Assembly (NCBI GenBank): GCA_964576465.1 | Contig: CAZNXE010000338.1 | Location: 1 to 6,046, forward strand | Source: CAZNXE01 sp964576465 | GTDB lineage: Bacteria; Planctomycetota; Planctomycetia; Pirellulales; JAEUIK01 | Direction of reading: 5' to 3' | Length of the DNA: 6,046 nt | In this document: piece by piece, positions 1-6,011 of the stretch | How the letters are laid out: the number at the start of each line of letters is the position of its first letter | How positions within the stretch are numbered: the stretch's first letter is position 1 | The notes under the pieces: generated by a model | The model's input: only the letters and a program-made list of their open reading frames with translations | What the model was told of the DNA's origin: nothing | Databases searched by the model: none | Made by a program: the position numbers and the translations under genes

Positions 1-885
1 AACATGCCCCAGTTCGTGCAGAAATACGGCCTCGATCTCCGCCGGAGCAAGGTGACGCACGAGACGGTCGGTCAAGAACACATGCCGCACCGCGGACGTC
101 ATGCCGGTCACGACGGCATTGGCGATCGCGCCCCCAGTGTGCCAAACCCGAATGTGCTTCATTTCGACGCCCGCCCGACGGGCTGCGTGCTCCAGCCGGT
201 CGCAAAGCTGCCCCGGGGGCAACGGTTCAGTTTGCCAAAGGTAACGCAGGAACAGCGGCAACCCAAGAAACATGGCAACCAAAACGGGTGCGTAAAGCCA
301 CCAGTCCCATCCGCCCTGCTCCCAACTAGGCGCGACCCAGCACATGATGTCCTTCACCGCGACCAGCACCAAGACAGGGGCCAGCAGAACGAGCAGGTGA
401 TCGCGCGCCAACTGCCCTATCTCGCGAAGCCTACATCGTAATGACGAGGCAACGCTTTGCTTCGCCAGACTGCTTCGGTGGTGAAGACCGCCGTTTTGTA
501 AGATGGACCACGCCAACAGCAGGGGCAAGAAAACCGGCGTGAGGATCAACAATTCATCGACCAGCACAGCGTCGGCAAGTTGCCAGTTCACACGAACCAA
601 CTGACACCAAGATGTGCCCAAAGCGATGACCGCCACGGACACGATCCAGACGACCTCGAAGAACGCCCGCAATCTTTGTTGATCGAACCGTGCAACGAGA
701 TCAAGATTGGCATAGCGTCGCTCGATGCGCCCGCTCCTGGTGATTAACATGGCGTACACAGGCGTCACGGCAGCAACGAGCAACACCGCGAGCAACGCCA
801 AGAGCGGTCGCTCGACAGGAGTTTGCGGAGAAAGCTCGGCGGCAATCAACGCACACAACAATGCCAAGAGAAGTGAGAACGGCAT
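1..885 (-). CDS. M48 family zinc metallopeptidase, membrane-anchored, N-terminal part (3' end cut by the window edge)
   Basis: This frame is open for 295 codons from ATG at 885 to the window edge, so the C-terminus is missing. Residues 290-294 read HELGH, the HExxH zinc and catalytic motif. It is preceded by a stretch (about 256-289) with the FLTDRLVRHLAPAEIEAV pattern typical of M48 peptidases (HtpX/Ste24-like). The two motif histidines would bind zinc and the glutamate would activate water. The third ligand, normally a downstream Glu, lies outside the window. Six hydrophobic segments precede the domain, at about residues 3-16, 27-48, 74-92, 111-130, 163-178 and 195-214. The enzyme is therefore an integral membrane protein, probably with a cytoplasmic or membrane-surface active site. 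An in-frame TGA at 928-930 limits upstream extension and 885 is the first ATG after it. No clear Shine-Dalgarno is seen. The family assignment is firm; the substrate is unknown. Confidence 0.88.
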   Translation of the reverse strand, partial: MPFSLLLALLCALIAAELSPQTPVERPLLALLAVLLVAAVTPVYAMLITRSGRIERRYANLDLVARFDQQRLRAFFEVVWIVSVAVIALGTSWCQLVRVNWQLADAVLVDELLILTPVFLPLLLAWSILQNGGLHHRSSLAKQSVASSLRCRLREIGQLARDHLLVLLAPVLVLVAVKDIMCWVAPSWEQGGWDWWLYAPVLVAMFLGLPLFLRYLWQTEPLPPGQLCDRLEHAARRAGVEMKHIRVWHTGGAIANAVVTGMTSAVRHVFLTDRLVRHLAPAEIEAVFLHELGHV

Positions 886-1166
886 GAAAAGGGGAGACTT
901 CCGCGGAATGGAATTGAAGCAAGAACCTCAACTCCATGCTAAATGCGATGCCCTCTCACCACGAGGCAATTGTGCTCTCGAAGCAGATTTTCTGAGACCC
1001 GCACACCCGGCATCATTGCAACAATCGGCAGAAAGCCGGCAGTTAGGCGAGCGGCGAATGAGAATATACCAAGGGGACGCGTGAGCGAGGGACCAACCGG
1101 TAATTCACTGCGTTCCCTCGCTTACGCGTCGGGTTGTGATTGGTACGTTCTTAACTGCCGCACGCC
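886..1166. other. Intergenic region between the acidic lipoprotein and the M48 peptidase
   Basis: These 281 bases hold no convincing gene. The short frames here on both strands lack recognisable protein character. The main structure is the long inverted repeat at 1076-1130. A minor hairpin (CGGC, loop AGAAA, GCCG) lies near 1026-1040. The peptidase promoter, if separate, should lie here, but I see no clear -35/-10 pair on the minus strand. Confidence 0.6.
1076..1130. repeat. Palindromic intergenic element with 17-bp arms
   Basis: The left arm at 1076-1092 (gacgcgtgagcgaggga) and right arm at 1114-1130 (tccctcgcttacgcgtc) are inverted copies separated by 21 bases. The only difference is at 1083 against 1123. 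It forms a G-U pair in plus-strand RNA, so that stem is unbroken, but an A-C mismatch in minus-strand RNA. No T-run follows on either side, so it does not look like a classical intrinsic terminator. It lies 36 bases beyond the stop of the acidic lipoprotein gene. The sequence resembles dispersed palindromic repeats I associate with planctomycete genomes, which is memory rather than a search result. It could be a REP-like dispersed repeat, a transcript-stabilising hairpin or a rho-assisted termination structure. Confidence 0.75.
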
Positions 1167-1565
1167 TTAACCACCCAAACCTGGCAAGCCCAAGCCGGAA
1201 GTCTGTGACTCCAGGGCGTTGGTAACCGGCTCGAGCATGATCTTGAACAGAAGGCTCGGTCGGGCCTCTGTGTCGAATGTCTCGACCACCACTTCGGGCT
1301 CTTCAACCGGCACTTCCTCTTCCGCAACCTCCTCGGTTTCATCTGCCGGCATTTCTTCTTCCTCGGAATCTTCTTCCTCGGAATCTTCCATCGCGGATTC
1401 GTCGGCGGGGGATTCAGTCACTTCTCCTTCGGCGTCATCAGTTTCCGCCGGAGCTTGCGTTTCTTCTTGCTGAGTGTCCCCGTTATCGGTTGTCTCCGTT
1501 GGACCGCATCCCGTGGCGGTTAGAAAAAGCGCGAGCACACAAGACAAACCGATGACCGTACGCAT
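1167..1565 (-). CDS. Highly acidic predicted lipoprotein, function unknown
   Basis: This is a 132-residue protein. Residues 1-20 form a lipoprotein signal: Arg2, a hydrophobic core (about 4-17), then ATGC with Cys20 as the likely lipidated residue. Residues 21-100 are low in complexity, with 36 Asp/Glu in 80 residues and no Lys or Arg, rich also in Ala, Thr, Ser, Pro and Val. The tail (about 102-132) differs: hydrophobic with Arg and Lys, ending in a Gly/Leu-rich stretch (GLGLPGLGG). A 15-bp DNA duplication within the gene gives the repeated acidic block EDSEEEDSEEEE. The ATG at 1565 is chosen because GAGGAG sits 9 bases upstream and the signal peptide starts there; the frame could otherwise extend to 1655. 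The gene follows serA by 74 bases and could share its transcript. I do not recognise a family. Cation binding or an envelope spacer is a guess from composition only. Confidence 0.82.
   Translation of the reverse strand: MRTVIGLSCVLALFLTATGCGPTETTDNGDTQQEETQAPAETDDAEGEVTESPADESAMEDSEEEDSEEEEMPADETEEVAEEEVPVEEPEVVVETFDTEARPSLLFKIMLEPVTNALESQTSGLGLPGLGG
1355..1389. repeat. 15-bp tandem repeat inside the acidic lipoprotein gene
   Basis: The unit ttcttcctcggaatc occurs at 1357-1371 and again, identically, at 1372-1386. The 15-base periodicity extends from 1355 to 1389, about 2.3 copies. The unit is a multiple of three, so it keeps the frame and repeats a five-residue acidic block (Glu, Asp, Ser). 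Such perfect repeats often arise by replication slippage. Confidence 0.85.
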
Positions 1566-1574
1566 AATCCGCAA

Positions 1575-1580
1575 CTCCTC
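1575..1580 (-). promoter_or_regulatory. Shine-Dalgarno of the acidic lipoprotein gene
   Basis: The minus strand reads GAGGAG here, with 9 bases before the ATG at 1563-1565. It fixes the start at the lipoprotein signal peptide and argues against the longer frame reaching 1655. Confidence 0.7.
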
Positions 1581-1639
1581 AAACGTGCTCTGCTTTAGAA
1601 GAACAACCGTGCGGCACCAGAATCCAGCACCGCGGCAGC

Positions 1640-3268
1640 TTATCCTACCAGCCATGCAGGGTACTCGCCAGCAGCCGGCAATCGGATGACTTTCGCGCTC
1701 AAGATGTCCTCAACGGCCAGCACTTCGTCCAATGCTTCTTGGGGCGGCGGATTGTCAAGATTCAACACGCCAATGGCTTCACCACCGGCCGCCTCTTCTC
1801 GACGCCCGACCGCCATTTGAGCAATGTTTACCTGATGCTTTCCAAAAATCGTACCAATGTTGCCAATGATGCCCGGCACATCGCGGTGGGTGAACACGAA
1901 CATCACGCCGTCGAGATAGGCTTCGAGTCGGTGGTCGCCAAGCCGCACGAGTCGGGCAAGATGGTTCCCGAACAGTGTCCCTCCGGCCAGATAAACCTTC
2001 ACATCGGTCTCGACTTCCGTGATGATGATCGAGTTGAAGTCGCCACGGTCGCAACTCGACTCCGAGACCAACTCGATGCCGCGATCTTGCAGCAGCACTT
2101 GGGAGTTCACAATGTTGACTTCTTCTTCCATCGCTTGTCCCAGCAGCCCGGCAGCGAACGCCGCCGAGAGCAGCCGCGTGTCTTTGCTGGCGACTTCGCC
2201 ACGAAACAGTAGCTTGCATCGCTTCGCTGCCCCGCGATCCATCTGCCCATGTAGCACGCCCAAGCGAAAGGCAACATCGAGATGCCCTCGCATTTCGGTA
2301 AGCGTCTTCGGATCGAGTGGGCTCGCATTGACGGAGTGACGAATCGCGCCGGTCGTCAAACAATCGACCAATAGATGCGCGCCTTCGACCGCAACATTCG
2401 TCTGAGCTTCCTTCGTACTGGCACCCAAGTGGGGCGTGCATACGACACCCTGCATTCCAAACAACGGGCTGGACGTACACGGCTCCTCGGGATAAACGTC
2501 CAGCGCGACGCCCCCCAACTTGCCACTCTGCAATCCGGCAACCAGCGCCGCTTCGTCGTAGATGCCGCCCCGCGCGCAGTTGATCAGTCGCGCGCCGGGA
2601 CGAATCAGTTCGATCTCCGCCTCGCTAATGAGGTTTCGCGTCTCCTCGGTCAAGGGAGTATGAACCGTCAAGTAATCGACCTGCGGCAACAACTCGTGAA
2701 CCGTGCCAACTGATTCGATGCCAAGCTGAGCGGCCCGTTCCACCGACATGAACGGGTCGTATCCCAAAATCTTCATCTCGAACGCTTTTGCCCGCGCCGC
2801 CACGGCCTGGCCAATACGCCCCAGCCCGATCACACCGAGCGTTTTATCGGCCAATTGGGTGCCCATGAATTTGCCACGATCCCAACGTCCTTCTACAAGG
2901 CTTTGGTTCGCGGGGGCAATGTTGCGAGAAAGCGCGAGCATCAGCGCTACGGTCAACTCCGCCGTGCTTAGCGTGTTGCCCGAGGGCGTGTTCATCACCA
3001 CGATACCCTGCCGCGTGGCAGATTCTTTGTCGATGTTGTCCGTGCCCACACCGGCGCGGACCAGCGCTTTCAGCCTGCGATTTCCGGCCAGTGATTCGGC
3101 GGTGATCTTCACCCCACTGCGCAGAATCGCGCCATCGAACTCCATGAGCGCCTGACGCAGATCTTCGCCCGCCAGACCCGTTTGAACTTCGTATTCGATG
3201 TTGGGCGCGGCGGCCAAAACGTCGAGACCATCTTGAGAGAGCTTGTCGAGTACAATCACGCGGTACAT
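1640..3268 (-). CDS. serA: D-3-phosphoglycerate dehydrogenase, long form with ACT domain
   Basis: The enzyme oxidises 3-phosphoglycerate to 3-phosphohydroxypyruvate with NAD+, the first committed step of serine synthesis in the cytoplasm. The product is 542 residues. The N-terminal half of the substrate domain is about 1-100. The Rossmann motif GLGRIG is at 148-153. The expected catalytic residues are Arg233 in CARGG, Glu262 in YPEEP and His280 in CTPH. An intervening regulatory (ASB-type) domain covers about 317-450. A C-terminal ACT domain follows at about 455-530, with the HRDVPGIIGNIG signature near 461-472. Length and order match the long type found in mycobacteria and many other bacteria, where the ACT domain can mediate serine feedback; that control is inferred here. 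The start at 3268 (MYRVIVLDKL) matches where the family begins. A GTG at 3364 would add 32 unrelated residues. No clear Shine-Dalgarno precedes it. All key residues are present. Confidence 0.97.
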   Translation of the reverse strand: MYRVIVLDKLSQDGLDVLAAAPNIEYEVQTGLAGEDLRQALMEFDGAILRSGVKITAESLAGNRRLKALVRAGVGTDNIDKESATRQGIVVMNTPSGNTLSTAELTVALMLALSRNIAPANQSLVEGRWDRGKFMGTQLADKTLGVIGLGRIGQAVAARAKAFEMKILGYDPFMSVERAAQLGIESVGTVHELLPQVDYLTVHTPLTEETRNLISEAEIELIRPGARLINCARGGIYDEAALVAGLQSGKLGGVALDVYPEEPCTSSPLFGMQGVVCTPHLGASTKEAQTNVAVEGAHLLVDCLTTGAIRHSVNASPLDPKTLTEMRGHLDVAFRLGVLHGQMDRGAAKRCKLLFRGEVASKDTRLLSAAFAAGLLGQAMEEEVNIVNSQVLLQDRGIELVSESSCDRGDFNSIIITEVETDVKVYLAGGTLFGNHLARLVRLGDHRLEAYLDGVMFVFTHRDVPGIIGNIGTIFGKHQVNIAQMAVGRREEAAGGEAIGVLNLDNPPPQEALDEVLAVEDILSAKVIRLPAAGEYPAWLVG

Positions 3269-3558
3269 GGTTGGCACCGTTACAAGGGGGGAATGAAACC
3301 AGCCACCAATCTTGCCCGGGCCAAATCGAAAGATAAAGGCCGACGAGCCGCGCCGGCTTGGCACACAGACGCAGGACGATCAATCGCCCGGTGGGACAAG
3401 CCACCGATTGTAGCGATGGCCCCTTTCGATGGCGATGGGGCACACCGGGCCAACCCCGGGGAATTTCGATGCACCGTTGTAGAAGCCCCGCAGCGAAGCT
3501 TCATCCGAGGACACCTGCGACAGATTGCCTCAGGCTGCACAACTGCCCCAAGTGATGA
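3269..3558. other. Intergenic region upstream of serA
   Basis: These 290 bases separate the stop of the TPR lipoprotein gene from the serA start. I see no credible gene. The serA promoter and leader should be here, but no clear minus-strand -35/-10 pair can be read. Minus-strand structure includes an imperfect hairpin with arms GAAGC and GCTTC (about 3482-3502). There is also a GC-rich region followed by CTTTATCTTT (about 3324-3357). Neither has the strong stem plus U-run of an intrinsic terminator. Confidence 0.5.
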
Positions 3559-4317
3559 TCAACGTGGCGGCATTGCGTTGCGAGTGACTACACGTGTGTC
3601 GCCCCCCGGACCGGTCAGCATCGACGGCGACAAGGCCGACTGCAGCGCGACGACTCGGGCCTTGACCTCGTTTTGCATGCGATTACCGCTCAGCGATCGC
3701 TGATAGTCGGCCAAGGCCTGCGTGTGTTCGCCTAACTCCTCGCGAATGCGACCCAAGGCGGCCAAGGCCGTCGAGTTTTGTGGATCGGTCTGTAGCGCTT
3801 CGAGCAACTGCGATTTGGCAGACTCGCGATCGCCGTATTCTTCAAACAGCCGGGCCAGTTCGATACGTGGATCGGTCATCGACGGCGAGCGATCCACCCA
3901 CGTCTCGAGCAACGTGAATGCTTCTTCCGAACGACCACGTTCGGACATCAACACCGCCAGACCTCGGTAACATTCGCGATGGTTCGGGTGGCGATCAAGA
4001 CACTGGTTGTAGTATTGCTCTGCTTGGTCGAGCTGAATCTCGTCCTGGCTCAGCTTGCCCAACTGGTGGTACGTGGCAGCGATGTTGTAGTACGCATCGG
4101 GTGCTTCTGGGGCATCGGCCAAAGCCTGCTGAAACCGCTTTTGGGCGGCGTCGTAGTAGCCTTGTTGATACAACCGCACGCCGTCGGCGTTTTCCCATTG
4201 GGAAACCGCGCCGCAGCCGGTGGTAATCGCCAGGGCGACACTCGCGGTGAACATTGCAAATAACGTCCGCGACCTTGGTGAAACGCCAAGGCCACATGGT
4301 GTCACGATCGAAGACAC
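3559..4317 (-). CDS. TPR-repeat lipoprotein
   Basis: This is a 252-residue protein with a lipoprotein-type signal and a tetratricopeptide scaffold, probably an envelope protein-protein interaction module. A basic segment (SPRSR, about 13-17) is followed by a hydrophobic core and ITTGC with Cys35 as the likely lipidated residue. About five TPR units follow at 43-73, 74-115 (carrying a small insertion), 115-146, 149-181 and 182-212, with the usual pattern of small residues, Tyr/Leu and a terminal Pro (LADAPEAP, LDRHPN, LQTDPQN). The tail (about 225-252) is probably disordered. The GTG at 4317 is chosen because AAGGAG lies 7 bases upstream, and this start gives the signal peptide a charged n-region. 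The ATG at 4254 would give a lipobox too, but with no positive charge and no ribosome site. Serine synthesis has no evident link to it. The specific partner is unknown. Confidence 0.85.
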   Translation of the reverse strand: MSSIVTPCGLGVSPRSRTLFAMFTASVALAITTGCGAVSQWENADGVRLYQQGYYDAAQKRFQQALADAPEAPDAYYNIAATYHQLGKLSQDEIQLDQAEQYYNQCLDRHPNHRECYRGLAVLMSERGRSEEAFTLLETWVDRSPSMTDPRIELARLFEEYGDRESAKSQLLEALQTDPQNSTALAALGRIREELGEHTQALADYQRSLSGNRMQNEVKARVVALQSALSPSMLTGPGGDTRVVTRNAMPPR

Positions 4318-4324
4318 GGCAAGG

Positions 4325-4330
4325 CTCCTT
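4325..4330 (-). promoter_or_regulatory. Shine-Dalgarno of the TPR lipoprotein gene, supporting a GTG start
   Basis: The minus strand reads AAGGAG, 7 bases before the GTG at 4315-4317. Neither the upstream TTG at 4404 nor the downstream ATG at 4254 has a comparable site, so this decides the start. Confidence 0.72.
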
Positions 4331-4366
4331 TGCCAAGACCATTGCAAGGTCGCCTCACAGCAAACC

Positions 4367-4381
4367 CGTGCGTTTCGCACG
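4367..4381. other. Small perfect hairpin in the leader of the TPR gene
   Basis: The sequence cgtgcgtttcgcacg is a 6-bp perfect inverted repeat around a 3-base centre, about 50 bases upstream of the GTG start. It has no T-run, so it is not a terminator. It could be a leader RNA hairpin or simply chance. Confidence 0.4.
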
Positions 4382-4651
4382 CGCCGCAATGGGGCATCGG
4401 TCAAGCGACCAGCTCACAATGGTGATGTGTGGCATTCCATACTAGCCACATCGACACATGCATCCCCTGAAACTGATTACAACTCGAACCCTGTCATTCC
4501 ATGCTGGAACGCTGGGGCAAGTTGTCCCACGAATGCGGAATAACGACTGGACGAATGATGAGAGTGCGAGAGGGTAGTAAGCGCGCCGGGTCGTCGCAAG
4601 AGCAGATTCGCAAAAACGCCAAAGCAGACAAAGCAACGACAGCGTGTTCCC

Positions 4652-4696
4652 AACGAAAATCGGGACCCGGCACCGCCCCTGATGCGCCGAGTCCCG
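4652..4696 (-). terminator. Intrinsic terminator after the small basic protein gene
   Basis: On the minus strand an 11-bp stem (arms 4686-4696 and 4661-4671, CGGGACTCGGC against GCCGGGTCCCG) has one U-G pair and a 14-base loop. It is followed directly by ATTTTCGTT. It starts about 59 bases beyond the stop codon at 4755. On the plus strand the same stem is followed by TTTCG, but no plus-strand gene ends here. Confidence 0.7.
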
Positions 4697-4754
4697 TTTC
4701 GATGGTTTCCGAATTTGCTTATGCCCCCAATCAGGGCAAGCTGTCTTCCTTGTT

Positions 4755-5204
4755 TTACGCAGATTGGCCTGTCTCGCCGACAGGAGTTTCCACCGTCTCC
4801 GATGTCTCCGTGTCGACGATCACTGGCACGGTCGCGGCGTCGTCAATCGGCGTCTGTTTCACGTATCCTAAGTCACGAACGACTTCGAGGATTTCACTGC
4901 ACGTGGGAAACATGCGACCGCTGGTGCGCTTGTAAAGGTCCATGGCACGCATGAATTCGATTTCGTCGTCCGTATAATCCCGCTCGCAGGTCGTGGGATC
5001 GATCTGCCGCCGTCGAGGTGTCTTTTTGCGACGTTCTGCCGTTCTTTGCTCGGTAGCAACCGCCACCTGCGTCGTTCGCCGATCGCCCTTTCGCTGCTCT
5101 TTGCCGCGACGATCCATCTTCACTTCATCGCTCAGTTTCTTCGCCTTAACCACGGGGCTTCCCCTCATCTGGACTGATGTGCTTTCTGGATGGGCGAGGA
5201 GCAC
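4755..5204 (-). CDS. Small basic protein with conserved-looking core, function unknown
   Basis: The product is up to 149 residues. The N-terminal half is very basic, with spaced DRR/ERR motifs (31-33, 41-43, 58-60) and an RRR at 64-66. A compact, probably helical core follows at about 70-116 (QIDPTTCERDYTDDEIEFM, then YKRTSGRMFPTCSEILEVV). The tail is acidic and Thr-rich (about 118-149). The core resembles a small uncharacterised family I associate with planctomycetes; that is recollection. The basic half could bind nucleic acid, and no catalytic motif is seen. Start choice is uncertain. GTG at 5204 has AGAGGA 6 bases upstream and is used here. ATG at 5117 (MDRRGKEQRK) has no ribosome site but matches where I expect this family to begin. 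GTG at 5153 and ATG at 5168 are also possible. A terminator follows. The stop is certain, the function is not. Confidence 0.75.
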   Translation of the reverse strand: MLLAHPESTSVQMRGSPVVKAKKLSDEVKMDRRGKEQRKGDRRTTQVAVATEQRTAERRKKTPRRRQIDPTTCERDYTDDEIEFMRAMDLYKRTSGRMFPTCSEILEVVRDLGYVKQTPIDDAATVPVIVDTETSETVETPVGETGQSA

Positions 5205-5567
5205 TTAGCTTCCTCTGATAGCGTCCACGGGGAAAAATATCGACTTACCGAACAGGAAATGTACATCGACTAGGCAAAATAAACGCTTTTCGTGATCTTA
5301 TTGGATTGCGCAGAGTTTTCCGTTGAACGAGTGGCTCGGAATATGACGGTTCCGGCACGGCAAGTGGCCGTTCAAACCCTCATCACCGCAAGAGAACGAA
5401 CCGCACGCCACCCGACGCGCCTGTTCGAATGCAGATGACTGCCACCGCGAATCTCCACGCCAGCCGTATTGAGAGCAGCGTAACCCGGGGGGGAACGGGA
5501 AACGGAATGAAGAGATACTCAGCCCGTGGAACCGAGAGTTCGGCCCGAGAACAAGAATTAACTGGGG
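5205..5567. other. Intergenic region with an AT-rich block
   Basis: These 363 bases hold no supported gene. The Arg-rich minus-strand frame at 5383-5886 is a shadow of the neighbouring gene. The stretch 5231-5310 is about 39% GC by hand count, clearly lower than its surroundings, and is the likely promoter zone of the small basic protein. The heptamer atcgact occurs twice in it, at 5239-5245 and 5265-5271, 26 bases apart. I cannot assign a -35/-10 pair. No strong terminator is visible after the gene ending at 5568. Confidence 0.5.
5211..5216 (-). promoter_or_regulatory. Candidate Shine-Dalgarno of the small basic protein
   Basis: The minus strand reads AGAGGA, 6 bases before the GTG at 5202-5204. 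It supports the longest start, but internal starts at 5153 and 5117 remain possible. Confidence 0.5.
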
Positions 5568-6011
5568 CTAGTTTTGCGTGTCGCCGGCGATGTCGTTTTC
5601 GTCGCGAGAATCGGAGTCGTCCATCGTGAACGTGATGCTGTAGGCGATGCCAGCATCCTCGACTCTTACGGCAGCCAGCAGGTGGTCGGAAAGGGCAATG
5701 ACCGCGTCGAGCTGTTCGAGACTTCGACGGGCCGCTTCCTCGTCTAAACGTCGTGCTTGGACGACCGTCTTCAGAATCGCGTTCCCATCGCTCTCGATGA
5801 CTTCCCGCATCCGTCGACAGTCGATGTAAATAATTTGGCTGGGGCGTTCGAGCCCACCAGCGAGCACCTTGCGAAAACGCGTACATTGGCCGAGCGAGTC
5901 TTCTCGCGCGATCCGCAGGCTTCGCACCACCGCCGCGCGAGAGGTGCCAACCATAACGAAGTCATCGGCTGCGGCAACCGTGGCCACGACGCTCTTCGGC
6001 CAGATGGTCAC
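5568..6011 (-). CDS. C-terminal part of an unrecognised protein, possibly frameshifted or truncated at its 5' end
   Basis: The frame has 147 codons from GTG at 6011. The product reads like the end of a larger domain rather than a start. It has VATVAAADDFVMVGTS (9-24), then helix and strand alternation with IIYIDCRRM (60-68), a helical stretch (about 70-118) and a short AYSITFTM strand (123-130) before an acidic tail. The pattern of a strand, VGTS, a helix and then a second strand resembles the C-terminal part of DUF3352-type secreted proteins; this is a weak structural impression. An in-frame TAG at 6042-6044 blocks extension to the window edge. Another minus frame is open from the edge (6045) to a TGA at 5962-5964, and its first 18 residues (VAALLGQAFELRDHLAEE) look protein-like, so a frameshift is possible. 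There is no signal peptide at the GTG and no good ribosome site. The stop at 5568 is likely real; the start is uncertain. Confidence 0.6.
   Translation of the reverse strand: MTIWPKSVVATVAAADDFVMVGTSRAAVVRSLRIAREDSLGQCTRFRKVLAGGLERPSQIIYIDCRRMREVIESDGNAILKTVVQARRLDEEAARRSLEQLDAVIALSDHLLAAVRVEDAGIAYSITFTMDDSDSRDENDIAGDTQN

Larger units (their letters stand above)
4318..4754. other. Intergenic region between the small basic protein and the TPR lipoprotein
   Basis: These 437 bases contain the intrinsic terminator at 4652-4696, the ribosome site at 4325-4330 and a small perfect hairpin at 4367-4381. Otherwise I see no supported gene. The minus-strand frame at 4442-4636 starts with TTG and lacks protein-like character. 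The plus-strand frame at 4501-4935 overlaps the opposite gene and its terminator. The TPR gene's promoter should lie between 4652 and 4330, but no clear box pair is visible. Confidence 0.55.

Noticed and set aside
4..441. Plus-strand open frame of 145 codons
   Set aside because: It is antisense to the M48 peptidase coding frame, which has membrane segments and the HELGH motif. The plus-strand product is low in hydrophobic order and rich in His, Pro and Arg, as expected of a shadow.
701..937. Minus-strand 78-codon frame starting upstream of the peptidase ATG
   Set aside because: It lies in a different frame from the peptidase and its product shows no domain or signal pattern. The peptidase frame explains the region.
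1779..2480. Minus-strand 233-codon frame inside serA
   Set aside because: It overlaps the serA frame on the same strand. serA has all family motifs and this frame gives an Arg/Ser-rich shadow product.
3269..3364. Upstream extension of serA to a GTG at 3364
   Set aside because: The extra 32 residues do not resemble the family N-terminus, which begins at MYRVIVLDKL, and no ribosome site supports the GTG.
2844..3443. Minus-strand 199-codon frame overlapping the serA N-terminus and leader
   Set aside because: It is out of frame with serA, Arg-rich and without motifs; a shadow.
3482..3502. GAAGC/GCTTC hairpin as a terminator for the TPR gene
   Set aside because: The stem is only 5 bp with a large loop and there is no U-run after it.
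4399..4404. Minus-strand TTGACC as a possible -35 box for the TPR gene
   Set aside because: At 17 bases downstream the sequence is CGTGCG, with no -10-like hexamer at any usual spacing.
4501..4935. Plus-strand 144-codon frame
   Set aside because: It runs across the minus-strand terminator and into the small basic protein gene. Its product is Ser/Thr-rich without motifs.
5423..5430. gttcgaat resembling a tRNA T-loop
   Set aside because: The flanking bases do not form a T-stem, and no acceptor stem or anticodon arm can be drawn around it on either strand.
5383..5886. Minus-strand 167-codon Arg-rich frame
   Set aside because: It overlaps the better frame ending at 5568 on the same strand. Its composition (Arg, His, Pro) is typical of a shifted frame in GC-rich coding DNA.
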